Below, one piece after another: positions 15,918 through 24,666 of a DNA stretch of 32,948 nucleotides. The notes beneath the pieces were generated by a model. The model ran no database searches. It was not told the origin of the DNA and saw only the letters and a program-made list of their open reading frames with translations. This stretch comes from Prevotella sp. (GTDB lineage Bacteria; Bacteroidota; Bacteroidia; Bacteroidales; Bacteroidaceae). The first letter of the stretch is position 1, and each line of letters begins with the position of its first letter. A program made the position numbers and the translations under genes. The stretch spans positions 1 through 32,948 of the forward strand of contig JAFZCU010000196.1 in NCBI GenBank assembly GCA_017556145.1. The letters are read 5' to 3'.

Positions 15918-16625
15918 TTAGAGAATTTTCATGATGTCTCGCAGGCGATCCACAATGAAGGTGGGCTTCTGTGGGATGTCTTTATCGTCGATGGCCCAGC
16001 GGTTGAACAGCATGGCATCAAGGCCGGCGTTGAGGGCACCGAGGATGTCGCTCTGCAGATTATCACCAATCATCAGGGTTGTTTCGCGACTGGCTCCAGA
16101 CACTTTGAGGGCATACTCGAAGTAGAGCGGCGAAGGTTTGTTCACGCCGGCGTCCTCGCTCAGGATGATGGTATCGAAGTAGTCGCGCAGGCCACAGGCA
16201 TCAAGCTTCTTATATTGCACCTCATGGAAGCCATTGCTGCACATGTGTATCCGATAACCTCTTTGGCGCAGGTAGTCCATCAGTTCGTGGGCACCGTCGA
16301 TAACGCCAGGTTTCGAGGCGCAGAAGTCAAGGAACTTATCGCTGATCTCCAGACAGAGTTCTTTGGTCACCTCCAGCCCCTTGCCCAAGCTCAACGGGCG
16401 ACGGAAACGCTCTACGATCAGGTAGTCGCGCGTGATTTCTCCTTTGGCGTATTGCGTCCAGAGGTCGATGTTTGTCGTCCAATAGGCATCGTAGAATGTC
16501 TGCGGCTCAGCGAAATAGCGTCCGAGGTGGAAGGCCTCAAAAGTCTCACTTAGAGCAATCACCGCGTTGCCGTGGGTGTCGTACAGCGTATCGTCGAAGT
16601 CGATGAAAAGGTCCTTGTAGCGCAT
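15918..16625 (-). CDS. yjjG: HAD hydrolase, YjjG-type pyrimidine nucleotidase
   Basis: 235 residues. The HAD motif I DFDDT is at 9-13 (nucleophile Asp9, Asp11). Other features are motif II in IHMCSNGF, the Lys in VNKPSPLYFEYAL, and motif IV MIGDNLQSDILGALNAGLDAM. Length and motifs match the YjjG/YfnB family of house-cleaning 5'-nucleotidases acting on non-canonical pyrimidine nucleotides; a general phosphatase is the alternative. It lies 14 nt downstream of cobK-cbiD on the same strand, so it probably shares that transcript. It converges on the GH3 gene. Confidence 0.82.
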   Translation of the reverse strand: MRYKDLFIDFDDTLYDTHGNAVIALSETFEAFHLGRYFAEPQTFYDAYWTTNIDLWTQYAKGEITRDYLIVERFRRPLSLGKGLEVTKELCLEISDKFLDFCASKPGVIDGAHELMDYLRQRGYRIHMCSNGFHEVQYKKLDACGLRDYFDTIILSEDAGVNKPSPLYFEYALKVSGASRETTLMIGDNLQSDILGALNAGLDAMLFNRWAIDDKDIPQKPTFIVDRLRDIMKIL

Positions 16626-16639
16626 GTCAATTCGTATAA

Positions 16640-18385
16640 TTAGTGAAATTCGTAGTTAAAAATTCTCCCGTTGTCATCAATCAGCAGGATGGTGAGAGAA
16701 CCCTTAGGCATGAGAGGATTGCAATGTTCGGCACAGTGTCGGATGACCGTACTGGCAAAGGCTTCACGTTTGCCCCCAGGCAGACGGTCCCAGAGTTCGC
16801 GAGCCAGGGTGATGTCGCTGATGTCGATGTCGCAGTCTGATTCTCTGAGCATCAGTCGGATGAAATCCTTGTCCATTGTGGTCTTGCGGCTATGGGTGTC
16901 GAGATGGCCAGCAGCCAGTTTGACGGCCTTGCCCAGCATCACGCCGAGGGTGACTTCCTTGAAATCGAGCTCGTTGGCTATTTTGAGTGTTTCACCGATA
17001 TAGTTGCCGTATTCCACAAAGGCCTGCTGGGGCAGAGTGGGATAGAGGGCCTTCACGAAACGCTCACTCTTTCCACCGCTGTTGATGACGACTCGCTCTG
17101 AGCCTGAGGCCTTGGCCACCGTCATACATTTGCGGATGCTGTCGATGAAAGCCTCTTCACTAAATGGCTTCACGATGCCGGAGACGCCGATGATCGAGAT
17201 ACCGCCCTCGATACCCAGACGGGGGTTAAAGGTCCTGCGGGCTATCTCTGCACCTTGGGGAACAGAAATCACAATGGATAATGGACAATGGATAATGGAT
17301 AATTGTTTCAGGTTCTGGCGGATCATCTCTCGTGGGGCTTTGTTGATGGCTGCTTGTCCTGGTGGATAGTCGAAGCCAGGCAGTGTAAACCTTCCGACGC
17401 CCTCTCCGCCAAGAATCTCAAAGGTCTCGGATGGCTTAACGCTCGCGCGGATCTCGATCCCATTCGTCACATCCGGATCATCGCCCGCCTCCTTGATGCA
17501 ATACGCATAGCCCTCGCCATAGCCCACAGGCACTTGAATCGTCTCGCCATCAGGCAACAGGACGTCTACTTTCTTTGGCATCTCCTCTTTCAGCAGTCGT
17601 ATCGTCGCCGCTACAGCTGCCGCCGTCGCACAGGTGCCTGTCGTTAGTCCGCTATGCAGGGGATAGAACTCAGGCAGCAGCTTCTCCACCGCTCGCTTCA
17701 AACCATACGGGCCATTGACTTTCGTGAAAAACACAGGTGTCTTAGGTCGCTTCAAAGCAATGATCCTCATACCTCGGGCTTGGGCTGCCTCCACTTTCTC
17801 TGGGAATCCGCCTGAGATACCACTCTCCTTCAGCAGGATAGCATCAGCCTCAACGGGAATATCCTTCGGATCCTCGTAATAGCAAAGCTGTTCTTCCCTT
17901 GCCCCTTGCTTAAGAGCTAATGCGATCGACGATTCCCTATTCAGGATGCGATAATAGACCTTGGTGCCCTCTGCCTCTATTGGCTTTAGTTTGGCGATGC
18001 TCTGCACACCTGTCGTCGCTAATAGACTATGAATATCATGAGGTATCTGACTATAGTCGTCAATCCAAATGATATCTGGATCGTGAGGCGGATAGATACG
18101 CTCAAACCGGATGGTAGGGATGTTCAGCGCTTCAGAGACCTGGGCAATCGTCTTGTGTAGCTGCGTAGCGAAGGGATGAGCCGCATCCACCATCAGGCGG
18201 ATATCGTGCTCACGACAGAATGTCAGCATCGACTCTTCATCCATCGCCCCATCCAAACGTGAGCCGTGATGCAAGGTGATGTCCTGCTCACCTGTCTTAG
18301 TGCTGTAGTAATAGGCATTGCCCGCCTCCTCCAGCACCTCCACGGCCTTGCGCCCTTCCGTCGTTCCTCCGAATACCAGTATCAT
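16640..18385 (-). CDS. CobK-CbiD fusion: precorrin-6A reductase + cobalt-precorrin-5B C1-methyltransferase
   Basis: 581 residues from the ATG at 18385, which has GGAG directly upstream and a promoter behind it; the open frame extends further but into the terminator. Residues 1-235 are CobK/CbiJ (MILVFGGTTEGRKAVEVLEE, VDAAHPFA, KESGISGGF). Residues about 244-581 are CbiD (HSGLTTGTCATAAA, PGFDYPPGQAAINKAP, GGISIIGVSGIVKPFSEEA). Both work in corrin-ring synthesis: C1 methylation with ring contraction, then reduction of the precorrin-6A macrocycle. Residues about 360-373 (LSIIHCPLSIV) are encoded by an intergenic-type ATGGATAATGG repeat and are not expected in CbiD. The other cobalamin genes in view lie 11 kb away, beyond the mobile DNA. 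Confidence 0.9.
   Translation of the reverse strand: MILVFGGTTEGRKAVEVLEEAGNAYYYSTKTGEQDITLHHGSRLDGAMDEESMLTFCREHDIRLMVDAAHPFATQLHKTIAQVSEALNIPTIRFERIYPPHDPDIIWIDDYSQIPHDIHSLLATTGVQSIAKLKPIEAEGTKVYYRILNRESSIALALKQGAREEQLCYYEDPKDIPVEADAILLKESGISGGFPEKVEAAQARGMRIIALKRPKTPVFFTKVNGPYGLKRAVEKLLPEFYPLHSGLTTGTCATAAAVAATIRLLKEEMPKKVDVLLPDGETIQVPVGYGEGYAYCIKEAGDDPDVTNGIEIRASVKPSETFEILGGEGVGRFTLPGFDYPPGQAAINKAPREMIRQNLKQLSIIHCPLSIVISVPQGAEIARRTFNPRLGIEGGISIIGVSGIVKPFSEEAFIDSIRKCMTVAKASGSERVVINSGGKSERFVKALYPTLPQQAFVEYGNYIGETLKIANELDFKEVTLGVMLGKAVKLAAGHLDTHSRKTTMDKDFIRLMLRESDCDIDISDITLARELWDRLPGGKREAFASTVIRHCAEHCNPLMPKGSLTILLIDDNGRIFNYEFH
17271..17305. repeat. ATGGATAATGGACA simple repeat inside cbiD
   Basis: Tandem degenerate units of ATGGATA/ATGGACA, translated on the minus strand without breaking the frame. 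The same repeat type is in umuC (24663-24698). Confidence 0.8.
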
Positions 18386-18399
18386 CTCCTTTTTGACGG

Positions 18400-18407
18400 C
18401 AAAGATA
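18400..18407 (-). promoter_or_regulatory. -7 element of cobK-cbiD promoter
   Basis: TATCTTTG on the minus strand, 15 nt upstream of the ATG at 18385. It overlaps the T-tract of the terminator of the former upstream gene. Confidence 0.6.
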
Positions 18408-18439
18408 AATAAAAAAGCCGAAAGCACAAAACTTTCGGC
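18405..18439 (-). terminator. Rho-independent terminator of the MATE gene remnant
   Basis: The stem GCCGAAAG/CTTTCGGC (18417-18424 with 18432-18439) has a 7-nt loop, followed on the minus strand by TTTTTTATTTAT. Confidence 0.8.
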
Positions 18440-18471
18440 AGGTTTTGTTAGTTTACGAAGCCTTTTGTGCG

Positions 18472-18582
18472 CTACTTGCCTGACCGCCAGCGTCGCACGA
18501 GGATGACACCACGGATGTTCTCGTCGAGGGCGAAGTCCACCCACATGCCGACGAGACCGAAGCGACGGCCCCCAGCATCATG
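18472..18582 (-). pseudogene. C-terminal stub of a MATE multidrug efflux protein
   Basis: The minus strand reads GRRFGLVGMWVDFALDENIR then GVILVRRWRSGK and stop. This is the usual end of MATE-family Na+/H+ drug antiporters (GLVG-W-A-ALDE-RG-I--RW-SGKW). Only about 36 codons remain, cut at the left end of the IS21 element. Its terminator is intact just downstream. The rest of the gene is not on the other side of the IS. Confidence 0.65.
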
Positions 18583-18704
18583 ATGTAGATAATAACTGAA
18601 AAGGATACCACTATAATAATCGAAAAGGTTACCACGTAGACCAGAGTTTTACGTTATATATAAGGTGACTCATATGAGCACTGTAAGGTATAATTAGTTA
18701 AAAC

Positions 18705-20309
18705 ATGGTAGACATGGACAAGAAAGAACAAATCCTCCATTACCATCGCATTGATGGTTTGAGTCAGCGGGAGATAGCCCGTAGAGTTGGTGTTTGCAGG
18801 AAAACGGTCAAGCGCTACATCACAAAGTATGAGGCACAAGTACAGTCTGATCCGGAAGACGGAGCAAACATGTGCCTGGCAAGTAAGCCGAAGTATCCTT
18901 CACGCAAGGTAGAATGCACACGCATGACGGATGCCGTGCGTGCAGAGATTGACTACTGGCTGGAAGAGAATGCCAAGCGACGCCTGACAGGTATGCGCAA
19001 GCAGTGCCTTAAGCGTCAGGACATCCATCTTGCGCTGATAGAAAAGGGTTTCTCCATCAGCTATTCCAGCGTCTGCAAGTACATCCAGAAACGCAAGGAG
19101 GAGAAGACGAAGAAGCCCAAGGATGTGTTCATCAAGCAGTACTACGAGCCTGGTCAGGAGTGCGAGTTTGACTGGGGCGAGGTCAAGCTGCGTATAGGCG
19201 GAAAGCCCGTGACGTTTACGATGGCTGTGTTCGCCCTATGTCACAGTGAGGGCCGCTGGGCATACCTCTTCCGTCATCAGGACAATCTGGCCTTCATGGA
19301 GTCGCACCGTAACTTCTTCCACGACGTGCATGGCGTGCCTCATACGATGGTGTATGACAATATGAAGGTAGCCGTCATTCTGAAGCCGGACGGGAAGAAG
19401 CCTACGGAGACGCTTCTGCGCATGTGTGCCTTCTATGGCTTCGGATACCGCTTCTGTAATGCCCGTGCAGGCTGGGAGAAGGGACATGTGGAGCGTAGTG
19501 TGGACTTTGTGCGCGGACGAGCCTTCACACGCCGCGTGGACTTTAACTCCATCGAGGATGCGCAGCAGTGGCTGAGCCACATCTGTGACATGCTCAACAG
19601 GGAGAGCGGCAGCATTGCTACGGGAGGCAAGCAAGAGGCCCTGCGCAGGGATCTCGACTGTATGCTGCGCTTCCCGGGCGACTTTGGATGCTTCGACCTG
19701 CTGCAGTGCACAGTGGACAAGCAGTCCACCATATCCGTCAAGAACAGCCATTACTCAGTACCTGACCATTTCGTCGGGCAGACTGTCATCGTGCAGCTCT
19801 ACAGCGAGAAGATACGCGTCTATGACTCCGCACACAAGAAGATGGCCGAGCACGAGCGCAGCTACTCCAGGGGATCATGGACGTTTGACATCAACCATTA
19901 CATCAACACCCTGATGAAGAAGCCCGGCGCGCTCAAGGGCTCTGTGGCACTGAGGCAGATGCCCGAGAAGATGCGCGAGCTCTTCCGCGTGCACTTTGCT
20001 GACAAGGATAACGGCAAGGATTTCCTGCATCTGCTCAAGTATTGCAGGGAGAACAAGTACGACTATAAGGACATCCTCGATGCCGTCAGGAAGATACGCA
20101 TGCGTGGTGCCCGCCATATCACGTTTGACCAGATCAAGGTGGTACTGGAAACGCACAAGGACGGTCCGCTGGAGTTTGAGGAAAGCCAGAAGACGGATGC
20201 CTTCATTGAGATAGAGCTCGGCAGCGAGGACGTGCTGACGCAGCTGGACGGCATCATGCAGGGCACGGCTGGTGGCTACAAGAATAATGAAAGGAGGAAA
20301 AAGCCATGA
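18705..20309 (+). CDS. istA: IS21 transposase IstA
   Basis: 534 residues. The N-terminal HTH (GLSQREIARRVGVCRKTVKR, about 20-39) is followed by a DDE catalytic domain with first Asp in EFDWGEVKLRI and second in MVYDNMKVAV, and the RAGWEKGHVERSV segment around the Glu. It carries out cleavage and strand transfer at the element ends. A second ATG at 18714 is an alternative start. The stop overlaps the istB start by 4 nt (ATGA), the usual coupling. Confidence 0.95.
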   Translation: MVDMDKKEQILHYHRIDGLSQREIARRVGVCRKTVKRYITKYEAQVQSDPEDGANMCLASKPKYPSRKVECTRMTDAVRAEIDYWLEENAKRRLTGMRKQCLKRQDIHLALIEKGFSISYSSVCKYIQKRKEEKTKKPKDVFIKQYYEPGQECEFDWGEVKLRIGGKPVTFTMAVFALCHSEGRWAYLFRHQDNLAFMESHRNFFHDVHGVPHTMVYDNMKVAVILKPDGKKPTETLLRMCAFYGFGYRFCNARAGWEKGHVERSVDFVRGRAFTRRVDFNSIEDAQQWLSHICDMLNRESGSIATGGKQEALRRDLDCMLRFPGDFGCFDLLQCTVDKQSTISVKNSHYSVPDHFVGQTVIVQLYSEKIRVYDSAHKKMAEHERSYSRGSWTFDINHYINTLMKKPGALKGSVALRQMPEKMRELFRVHFADKDNGKDFLHLLKYCRENKYDYKDILDAVRKIRMRGARHITFDQIKVVLETHKDGPLEFEESQKTDAFIEIELGSEDVLTQLDGIMQGTAGGYKNNERRKKP

Positions 20310-21058
20310 GTGAGAAGGATATCATTGACCAGTATGCCAAGGAACTGAAGCTGGCATCAGTGAGGGAGAACGTATCACTCTTTGCCGAGGATGCCATCAG
20401 GGAACAGTGGGGATATCTCGCTTTTCTCAGGCGACTGTTGGAGGAGGAAGTGACCAGGCGGCGCGAGAAGAGTAAGATAACCCGTATTCACAGGGCAGAC
20501 TTCCCGCAGATGAAATACTTAGAGGAGCTCCATAGGGAGGAGCTCCCCCTTGAAGGCCAGATGCTGTTGCCCGAGGTGGAAAACCTTGAGTTTATAAAGG
20601 AAGGACGCAGCATCGTTATGTACGGCAATCCTGGGACAGGCAAGACACACATCTCCATCGGGCTGGGCATCAAGGCGTGTCTTGAAGGATACTCGGTTTT
20701 CTTTACTTCCGTACCACACCTGCTGACAATGATCAGGGAGGCAAAGACGGAAAAGTCCCTGAGAAACCTGGAGATTAAGTTTGAACGCTATGACCTGGTA
20801 ATATGCGACGAGCTCGGATATGTCGGATTCGACAAGGAAGGTGCAGAAATGCTTTTCAACCATCTCTCGCTCAGAACAGGAAAAAAGTCAACGATTATTA
20901 CAACCAATCTCCCGTTTACCAGATGGGAGGAGGTACTTAAGGATAAGGTATTATGCTCGGCTCTCGTCGACAGACTCTGTCATAAATCGTATCTAGTCAA
21001 CATGACCGGTACGTCATATCGTATTAAAGAAACAAAAAAATATATCAGCAATAAGTAA
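20306..21058 (+). CDS. istB: IS21 helper ATPase IstB
   Basis: 250 residues, the normal IstB length. Walker A is GNPGTGKTH, Walker B is LVICDELGYVGFD, and sensor-like TIITTNLPF follows: a DnaC-like AAA+ ATPase. It assembles on target DNA and stimulates IstA. Translationally coupled to istA. Confidence 0.95.
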   Translation: MSEKDIIDQYAKELKLASVRENVSLFAEDAIREQWGYLAFLRRLLEEEVTRRREKSKITRIHRADFPQMKYLEELHREELPLEGQMLLPEVENLEFIKEGRSIVMYGNPGTGKTHISIGLGIKACLEGYSVFFTSVPHLLTMIREAKTEKSLRNLEIKFERYDLVICDELGYVGFDKEGAEMLFNHLSLRTGKKSTIITTNLPFTRWEEVLKDKVLCSALVDRLCHKSYLVNMTGTSYRIKETKKYISNK

Positions 21059-21076
21059 TGTATAACAAACTTTTTG

Positions 21077-21084
21077 TACCTTTG
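21077..21084 (+). promoter_or_regulatory. Outward -7 element at IS21 right end
   Basis: TACCTTTG points out of the element toward the AT-rich gene at 21200. No well-spaced TTG is evident. Confidence 0.4.
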
Positions 21085-21199
21085 CAGCACTCAGTCGAAG
21101 TGGTATACTTTTGAATTATTTTTTGGTATACTTTTGCGTTATCATTTACAATCATTATGGAATAAATCCAAAATATAATAAATATATAAAATAATTAAT

Positions 21200-22153
21200 A
21201 TGATAAAAGAGGAAGATTTAACAATATATTGTTCGTATCATGATCCAAAATTAGTTTTGGAATATAATTTAGATTATGTACCTAATTATGTTAAATTATT
21301 TAATACGAGCGACTTATTTGTAAAAGGTGATAATATTAATTATTTGAATAAATATTTATGTGAGGTATGTACAATATATTATGTTTGGAAAAATAATTTA
21401 TATTCAAAATATATTGGTTTTTGCCATTATAGAAGATTTTTTGTTAATTTAACAGATTATGTATTTGATAATCTTCAAAGTAATAATTATTTATGTTTAT
21501 GTTGTTTAAATTATTCAAGAAAATCAATGAAAAAAGTAGTTTATGATTGGTATAAGTTGAATACATTATATGAATATTTAAAACAGTTAAATATATTTGA
21601 TGATTATAAGTTATATAAAATATTTTATGATTCAAACACTCGTGTAGATATAGCGTGGAAAATATCTTTTATTTTACCTTGGGATAAATTTATAAAAGTC
21701 TGCAATATATATTTTGGTTTTTTAGATTATCTTTTAGGTGACTACACAATTATTAAAAAATATGAAGATGCTAATAGATATTATGCATGGGCGTCTGAAT
21801 TTTGGATAGGTCTTATAACTGCATTAGTTAATGATTTTAATTATATAGATGATATTTCTTTTTATTATATAATTACACCATTATATGTTCATTCAAATAA
21901 TATTGATGATATTATATTATGGTGCAAGAAAAACAATAGAACACATGCTCAATTTTATATTTCTACAAATTTAAATGATGACGATAAACAAAAAATAAAA
22001 GATAAAATAGGTGATTGTAATAAAATTATTTTTATTAATAAAAAATCAGAATTGCCAACAGAATATATTAAGTTAAATACTAATGAATATATTAAATGTT
22101 TATCATCAGTAGATTTTTATAAAGGAAATTATACAATTGAAAAAATAAAATAA
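21200..22153 (+). CDS. AT-rich DUF4422-like capsule/exopolysaccharide protein
   Basis: 317 residues. TIYCSYHDPKLVLEY near the start, NINYLNKYLCEVCTIYYVWKN and KYIGFCHYRRFF (about 74-85) match the DUF4422 layout (N--LN-Y--E-T--YW-WKN, YIG--HYRR-F) found in glycosyltransferase-like proteins of capsule clusters. Base composition is extremely AT-rich (long runs of AAT, TAT, TTA codons) and unlike all neighbours, so the gene was acquired from an AT-rich source. A glf gene and a glycosyltransferase fragment lie nearby, remnants of the same kind of cluster. It sits directly behind the IS21 element, which may provide its promoter. Confidence 0.7.
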   Translation: MIKEEDLTIYCSYHDPKLVLEYNLDYVPNYVKLFNTSDLFVKGDNINYLNKYLCEVCTIYYVWKNNLYSKYIGFCHYRRFFVNLTDYVFDNLQSNNYLCLCCLNYSRKSMKKVVYDWYKLNTLYEYLKQLNIFDDYKLYKIFYDSNTRVDIAWKISFILPWDKFIKVCNIYFGFLDYLLGDYTIIKKYEDANRYYAWASEFWIGLITALVNDFNYIDDISFYYIITPLYVHSNNIDDIILWCKKNNRTHAQFYISTNLNDDDKQKIKDKIGDCNKIIFINKKSELPTEYIKLNTNEYIKCLSSVDFYKGNYTIEKIK

Positions 22154-22192
22154 ATAATTATGAAAAAACCTTAAAAATTAAATTATTAAATT

Positions 22193-22608
22193 ATTACTGT
22201 CCGCTAAAACTTCTTCGTTTCGCGTACACGCATATACATGCGAGCGAGGTCGAAAATTTAGGGCTGATTTCCTTTGAGAAGTCAGCCCTTTTGATTTACT
22301 TTGCAGTCGCCAAACTAATAAACATCGTAAATCATGGGCAAAGGTACAAATTTTATCGGACAGCCGCTACTAACTCAGCTGTTAAAATCACTCGACAGGG
22401 ACAAAATTCTCCGTATGAGCCGCAAAATGGGGGCAGAACGGTACGTAAAGACATTCGACGGCTGGGAGCACCTGGTATGCAGCCACCAGAACTGGAACTG
22501 GTTTTCAGATAGAGGGGGCTTGGAATCGCGCTTAACCCCTTCCGACCGCATATAATCGGCGATCGGAAGGGGGATTATCTGCCATTCAGAGATTTAGCGG
22601 ACAGCAAT
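22193..22608. mobile_element. Deleted IS4-type element (MITE-like) with terminal inverted repeats
   Basis: The ends ATTACTGTCCGCTAAA (22193-22208) and TTTAGCGGACAGCAAT (22593-22608) are inverted repeats with one mismatch. Inside is a transposase N-terminus (22334-22490), a hairpin AGGGCTGA...TCAGCCCT (22260-22289) with trailing T's, and a perfect 10-bp hairpin CCCCTTCCGA...TCGGAAGGGG (22536-22572). At about 416 bp it has lost most of the transposase and would move only in trans. Confidence 0.7.
22334..22555 (+). pseudogene. IS4-family transposase N-terminal fragment (DUF4372-like)
   Basis: 73 residues. GKGTNFIGQPLLTQLLKSLD then AERYVKTFDGWEHLV is the DUF4372-type N-terminus that precedes IS4 DDE domains. 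After HLV the sequence no longer resembles the family and stops, so the catalytic domain was deleted. Confidence 0.6.
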
Positions 22609-22669
22609 ATTATTAAATATTAGGTAATACTTTGTATTGCCTTTATTTTTTCTTATTATTTTTTGAATA

Positions 22670-23086
22670 TTATTTAGATTTTACAAGCTGGCCTGTGTTC
22701 ATGAGCACCTTCACCAGCAGGCTGTTCAGTTTCGACGCCGTATTGAAGTCATAGCTCTTTCCCGTCTCAGAAGTATAGGTCGTATTAGCCGTAGCCAGTT
22801 CAGAAATTCCCCTCAAGATAGTGTCAGAGCTGCATGTGCGAAGAGTGGGATGAAGCGAAAGATGGGGTATCAGATGGCTCGTCACGTCCTCCACGCAGTC
22901 GCCCCCACAGAAATAGACGCTTGACAATGAACCCACAATCTCGCTGTACTGATAGCCGTATGACGTACACCGAAGACCCAGAACTTTGTCGATAACAGGA
23001 CCCGCAAAACGGGAAAAAAGCTCTCTTACGTGAAATATTCCTCCAAAAGGAGTGATTTTCTCAGATTTTATTTGTACTTTTGCCAT
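22670..23086 (-). pseudogene. IS1380 transposase, N-terminal 138 residues
   Basis: Begins MAKVQIKSEKITPFGGIFHV then RELFSRFAGPVIDKVLGLRC, continues with VYFCGGDCVEDVTSHL and ends at TASKLNSLLVKVLMNTGQLV then KSK and stop. Full IS1380 transposases have over 400 residues, so the catalytic core is missing. Confidence 0.8.
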
Positions 23087-23222
23087 GTCATTGATGATTT
23101 TGCTTGTCATTAAAACGTAGCACTAAGGTAAGTGAAAAATCTGACATGACAAAATCCTGAGCAACTTTTTGTTGCTCAGGTACTTATAAAGAAAGATAAA
23201 CTAAAGTGCTGCGGCGTTTAGG
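23061..23222. repeat. 162-bp direct repeat, copy 1 (IS1380 end)
   Basis: Matches 26762-26923 in the same orientation with about two mismatches by eye (AGATA/AGTTA, GCGGCG/GCGGAG). Recombination between them would remove or amplify 3.7 kb containing glf, umuDC and rhuM pieces. Confidence 0.85.
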
Positions 23223-23227
23223 GAGAG

Positions 23228-24352
23228 ATGAAGAAACTGGACTATATGATTGTCGGTTCGGGCCTTTTCGGTGCCACATTTGCCTACCGTGCCCGGCAAA
23301 TGGGCAAGCGGTGTAGGGTCATCGAGAAACGGTCGCATACAGGTGGCAATGTGTATTGTGAGAACATAGAGGGTATTCGTGTCCACAAATATGGCGCGCA
23401 CATCTTTCATTCGTCCAACAAAGAAGTCTGGGATTTCGTGAACAGTTTCGTACCATTCAATAGATACACGAACTCGCCTGTTGCAAATTACAGGGGAAAA
23501 CTGTACAGCCTGCCCTTCAACATGAATACATTCAATCAGTTGTGGGGCGTGCTCACTCCAGAGCAGGCGAGGGCAAGGATTGAGGAGCAGAGGGCCGATG
23601 CCGTTGCCCGGCTTAACGGACGTGAACCGCAGAATCTGGAAGAGCAGGCGCTGACACTGGTGGGGAGGGATATCTTCGAGAAACTGATCAGGGAGTACAC
23701 GGAGAAACAGTGGGGGCGCAAGTGCTCGGAACTGCCCTCATTCATCATCAGGCGGCTGCCTGTCCGTTTCACGTTCGACAACAACTATTTCAATGACAGT
23801 TTTCAGGGAATACCCATTGGCGGGTATAACAGGCTCATAGAAGGTCTGCTGGATGGAGTGGAACTTATCACAGGGGTGGATTTCCTGAAATCCGATTATA
23901 GGGATTGGACGAGGTATGCCGACAGACTTGTCTATACAGGTGCTCTTGATGAGTTCTACGGTTACCGGTACGGCAGGCTGGACTGGCGGACAGTACTGTT
24001 TAAGACGAGGGTTGAGGACACTCCGAACTATCAGGGGAATGCGGTGGTCAACTATACAAGCCATGACCGTCCCTATACCCGCATCATCGAACACAAGCAC
24101 TTTGAGATGTTCGGGCAGGAGGTGTATGACTGCCCAAGGACGGTCGTCAGTGAGGAGTTTTCAACGGAATACAAGGAAGGAATGGAGCCTTACTACCCGG
24201 TCAATGACGAACGGAACAATGGACTTGCGGACAGATATCGTAGTCTTGCGGCAAAGGAGGAGAATGTTGTTTTCGGCGGCCGCCTGGCCGAGTATAAGTA
24301 TTATGACATGGCCCCAATTATAGAAAAGGTTATGGCCATGAAGATATTATAA
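23228..24352 (+). CDS. glf: UDP-galactopyranose mutase
   Basis: 374 residues, the normal length. The FAD-binding GxGxxG is in MIVGSGLFGATFA (7-19). Other signatures are KYGAHIFHSSNKEVWDFVN, FNMNTFNQLWG, REYTEKQWG, RLPVRFTFDNNYFNDSFQGI, PIGGYNRL and the C-terminal GRLAEYKYYDM. It interconverts UDP-galactopyranose and UDP-galactofuranose in the cytoplasm for galactofuranose-containing surface polysaccharide. The first five bases upstream adjoin the IS1380 end, so the native promoter has been replaced. The stop overlaps the next ATG (TAATG), showing it was coupled to the glycosyltransferase that is now truncated. Confidence 0.93.
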   Translation: MKKLDYMIVGSGLFGATFAYRARQMGKRCRVIEKRSHTGGNVYCENIEGIRVHKYGAHIFHSSNKEVWDFVNSFVPFNRYTNSPVANYRGKLYSLPFNMNTFNQLWGVLTPEQARARIEEQRADAVARLNGREPQNLEEQALTLVGRDIFEKLIREYTEKQWGRKCSELPSFIIRRLPVRFTFDNNYFNDSFQGIPIGGYNRLIEGLLDGVELITGVDFLKSDYRDWTRYADRLVYTGALDEFYGYRYGRLDWRTVLFKTRVEDTPNYQGNAVVNYTSHDRPYTRIIEHKHFEMFGQEVYDCPRTVVSEEFSTEYKEGMEPYYPVNDERNNGLADRYRSLAAKEENVVFGGRLAEYKYYDMAPIIEKVMAMKIL

Positions 24353-24666
24353 TGATTGTAGCAAGTGCAATGGAAAAGCTGATTACGATAATCATACCGA
24401 CCTACAACATGGAGCGCTATCTGGCTAAATGCCTGGATACGCTTGTGATTTCAGATGAGAATATGGGGCTGCTGGAAGTACTGGTGGTCAATGACGGCAG
24501 TAAGGATGCATCGGGCCGTATCGCCCATTGGTATGAAGGAAAGTATCCTGCCACATTCCGTGTTATTGACAAGGAGAACGGCAATTACATGCCGATGCTG
24601 ACAGGCATACGGGTAGCCTTCCAGATGAATGCCGACAGGTCTTCGCCCCATTTCTTAAGCGATTGA
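24352..24666 (+). pseudogene. Family 2 glycosyltransferase, N-terminal fragment
   Basis: The GT-A start MEKLITIIIPTYNMERYLAK (from the ATG at 24370; the coupled ATG at 24352 is an alternative), LEVLVVNDGSKDASG and VIDKENGNY are clear GT2 signatures. The homology ends at about 24588. The remaining codons to the stop at 24666 are antisense umuC. The DxD-containing and acceptor regions are gone, so it is inactive. It was presumably part of a galactofuranose-containing polysaccharide cluster with glf. Confidence 0.85.

Larger units (their letters stand above)
18582..21150 (+). mobile_element. IS21 family insertion sequence, apparently intact
   Basis: The istA/istB pair is bounded by related multiple terminal repeats. 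The left end has TGTAGATAATAAC then GAAAAGGATACCA and CGAAAAGGTTACCAC (18584-18635). The right end in reverse complement has TGTAAATGATAAC then CAAAAGTATACCA and CAAAAGTATACCAC (21150-21100). Two inner repeats at equal spacing are typical of IS21 ends. An ATCAT sequence flanks both sides (18577-18581, 21151-21155), a possible 5-bp duplication, although the exact left end is uncertain by 2 bp. Confidence 0.85.
22670..23222 (-). mobile_element. IS1380 family element, copy 1, 5' part only
   Basis: The terminal sequence reads CCTAAACGCCGCAGCAC inward from 23222. It includes a leader hairpin CCTGAGCAAC-ttttt-GTTGCTCAGG (23156-23180) and the transposase start. The element breaks off near 22680. Its outer end lies 5 nt from the glf start codon. 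Confidence 0.8.

Noticed and set aside
15909-16553. 214-residue plus-strand ORF after the GH3 gene
   Set aside because: It is exactly antisense to the HAD phosphatase, which has all catalytic motifs.
18453-18635. 60-residue minus-strand ORF with a hydrophobic stretch near the IS21 left end
   Set aside because: The hydrophobic part is translated from the IS terminal repeats. The real remnant is the MATE tail in another frame, so no frameshift needs to be invoked.
18577-21155. ATCAT on both sides of IS21 as proof of target duplication
   Set aside because: The left boundary is uncertain by 2 bp and the flanks do not rejoin into one gene. Five bases can match by chance.
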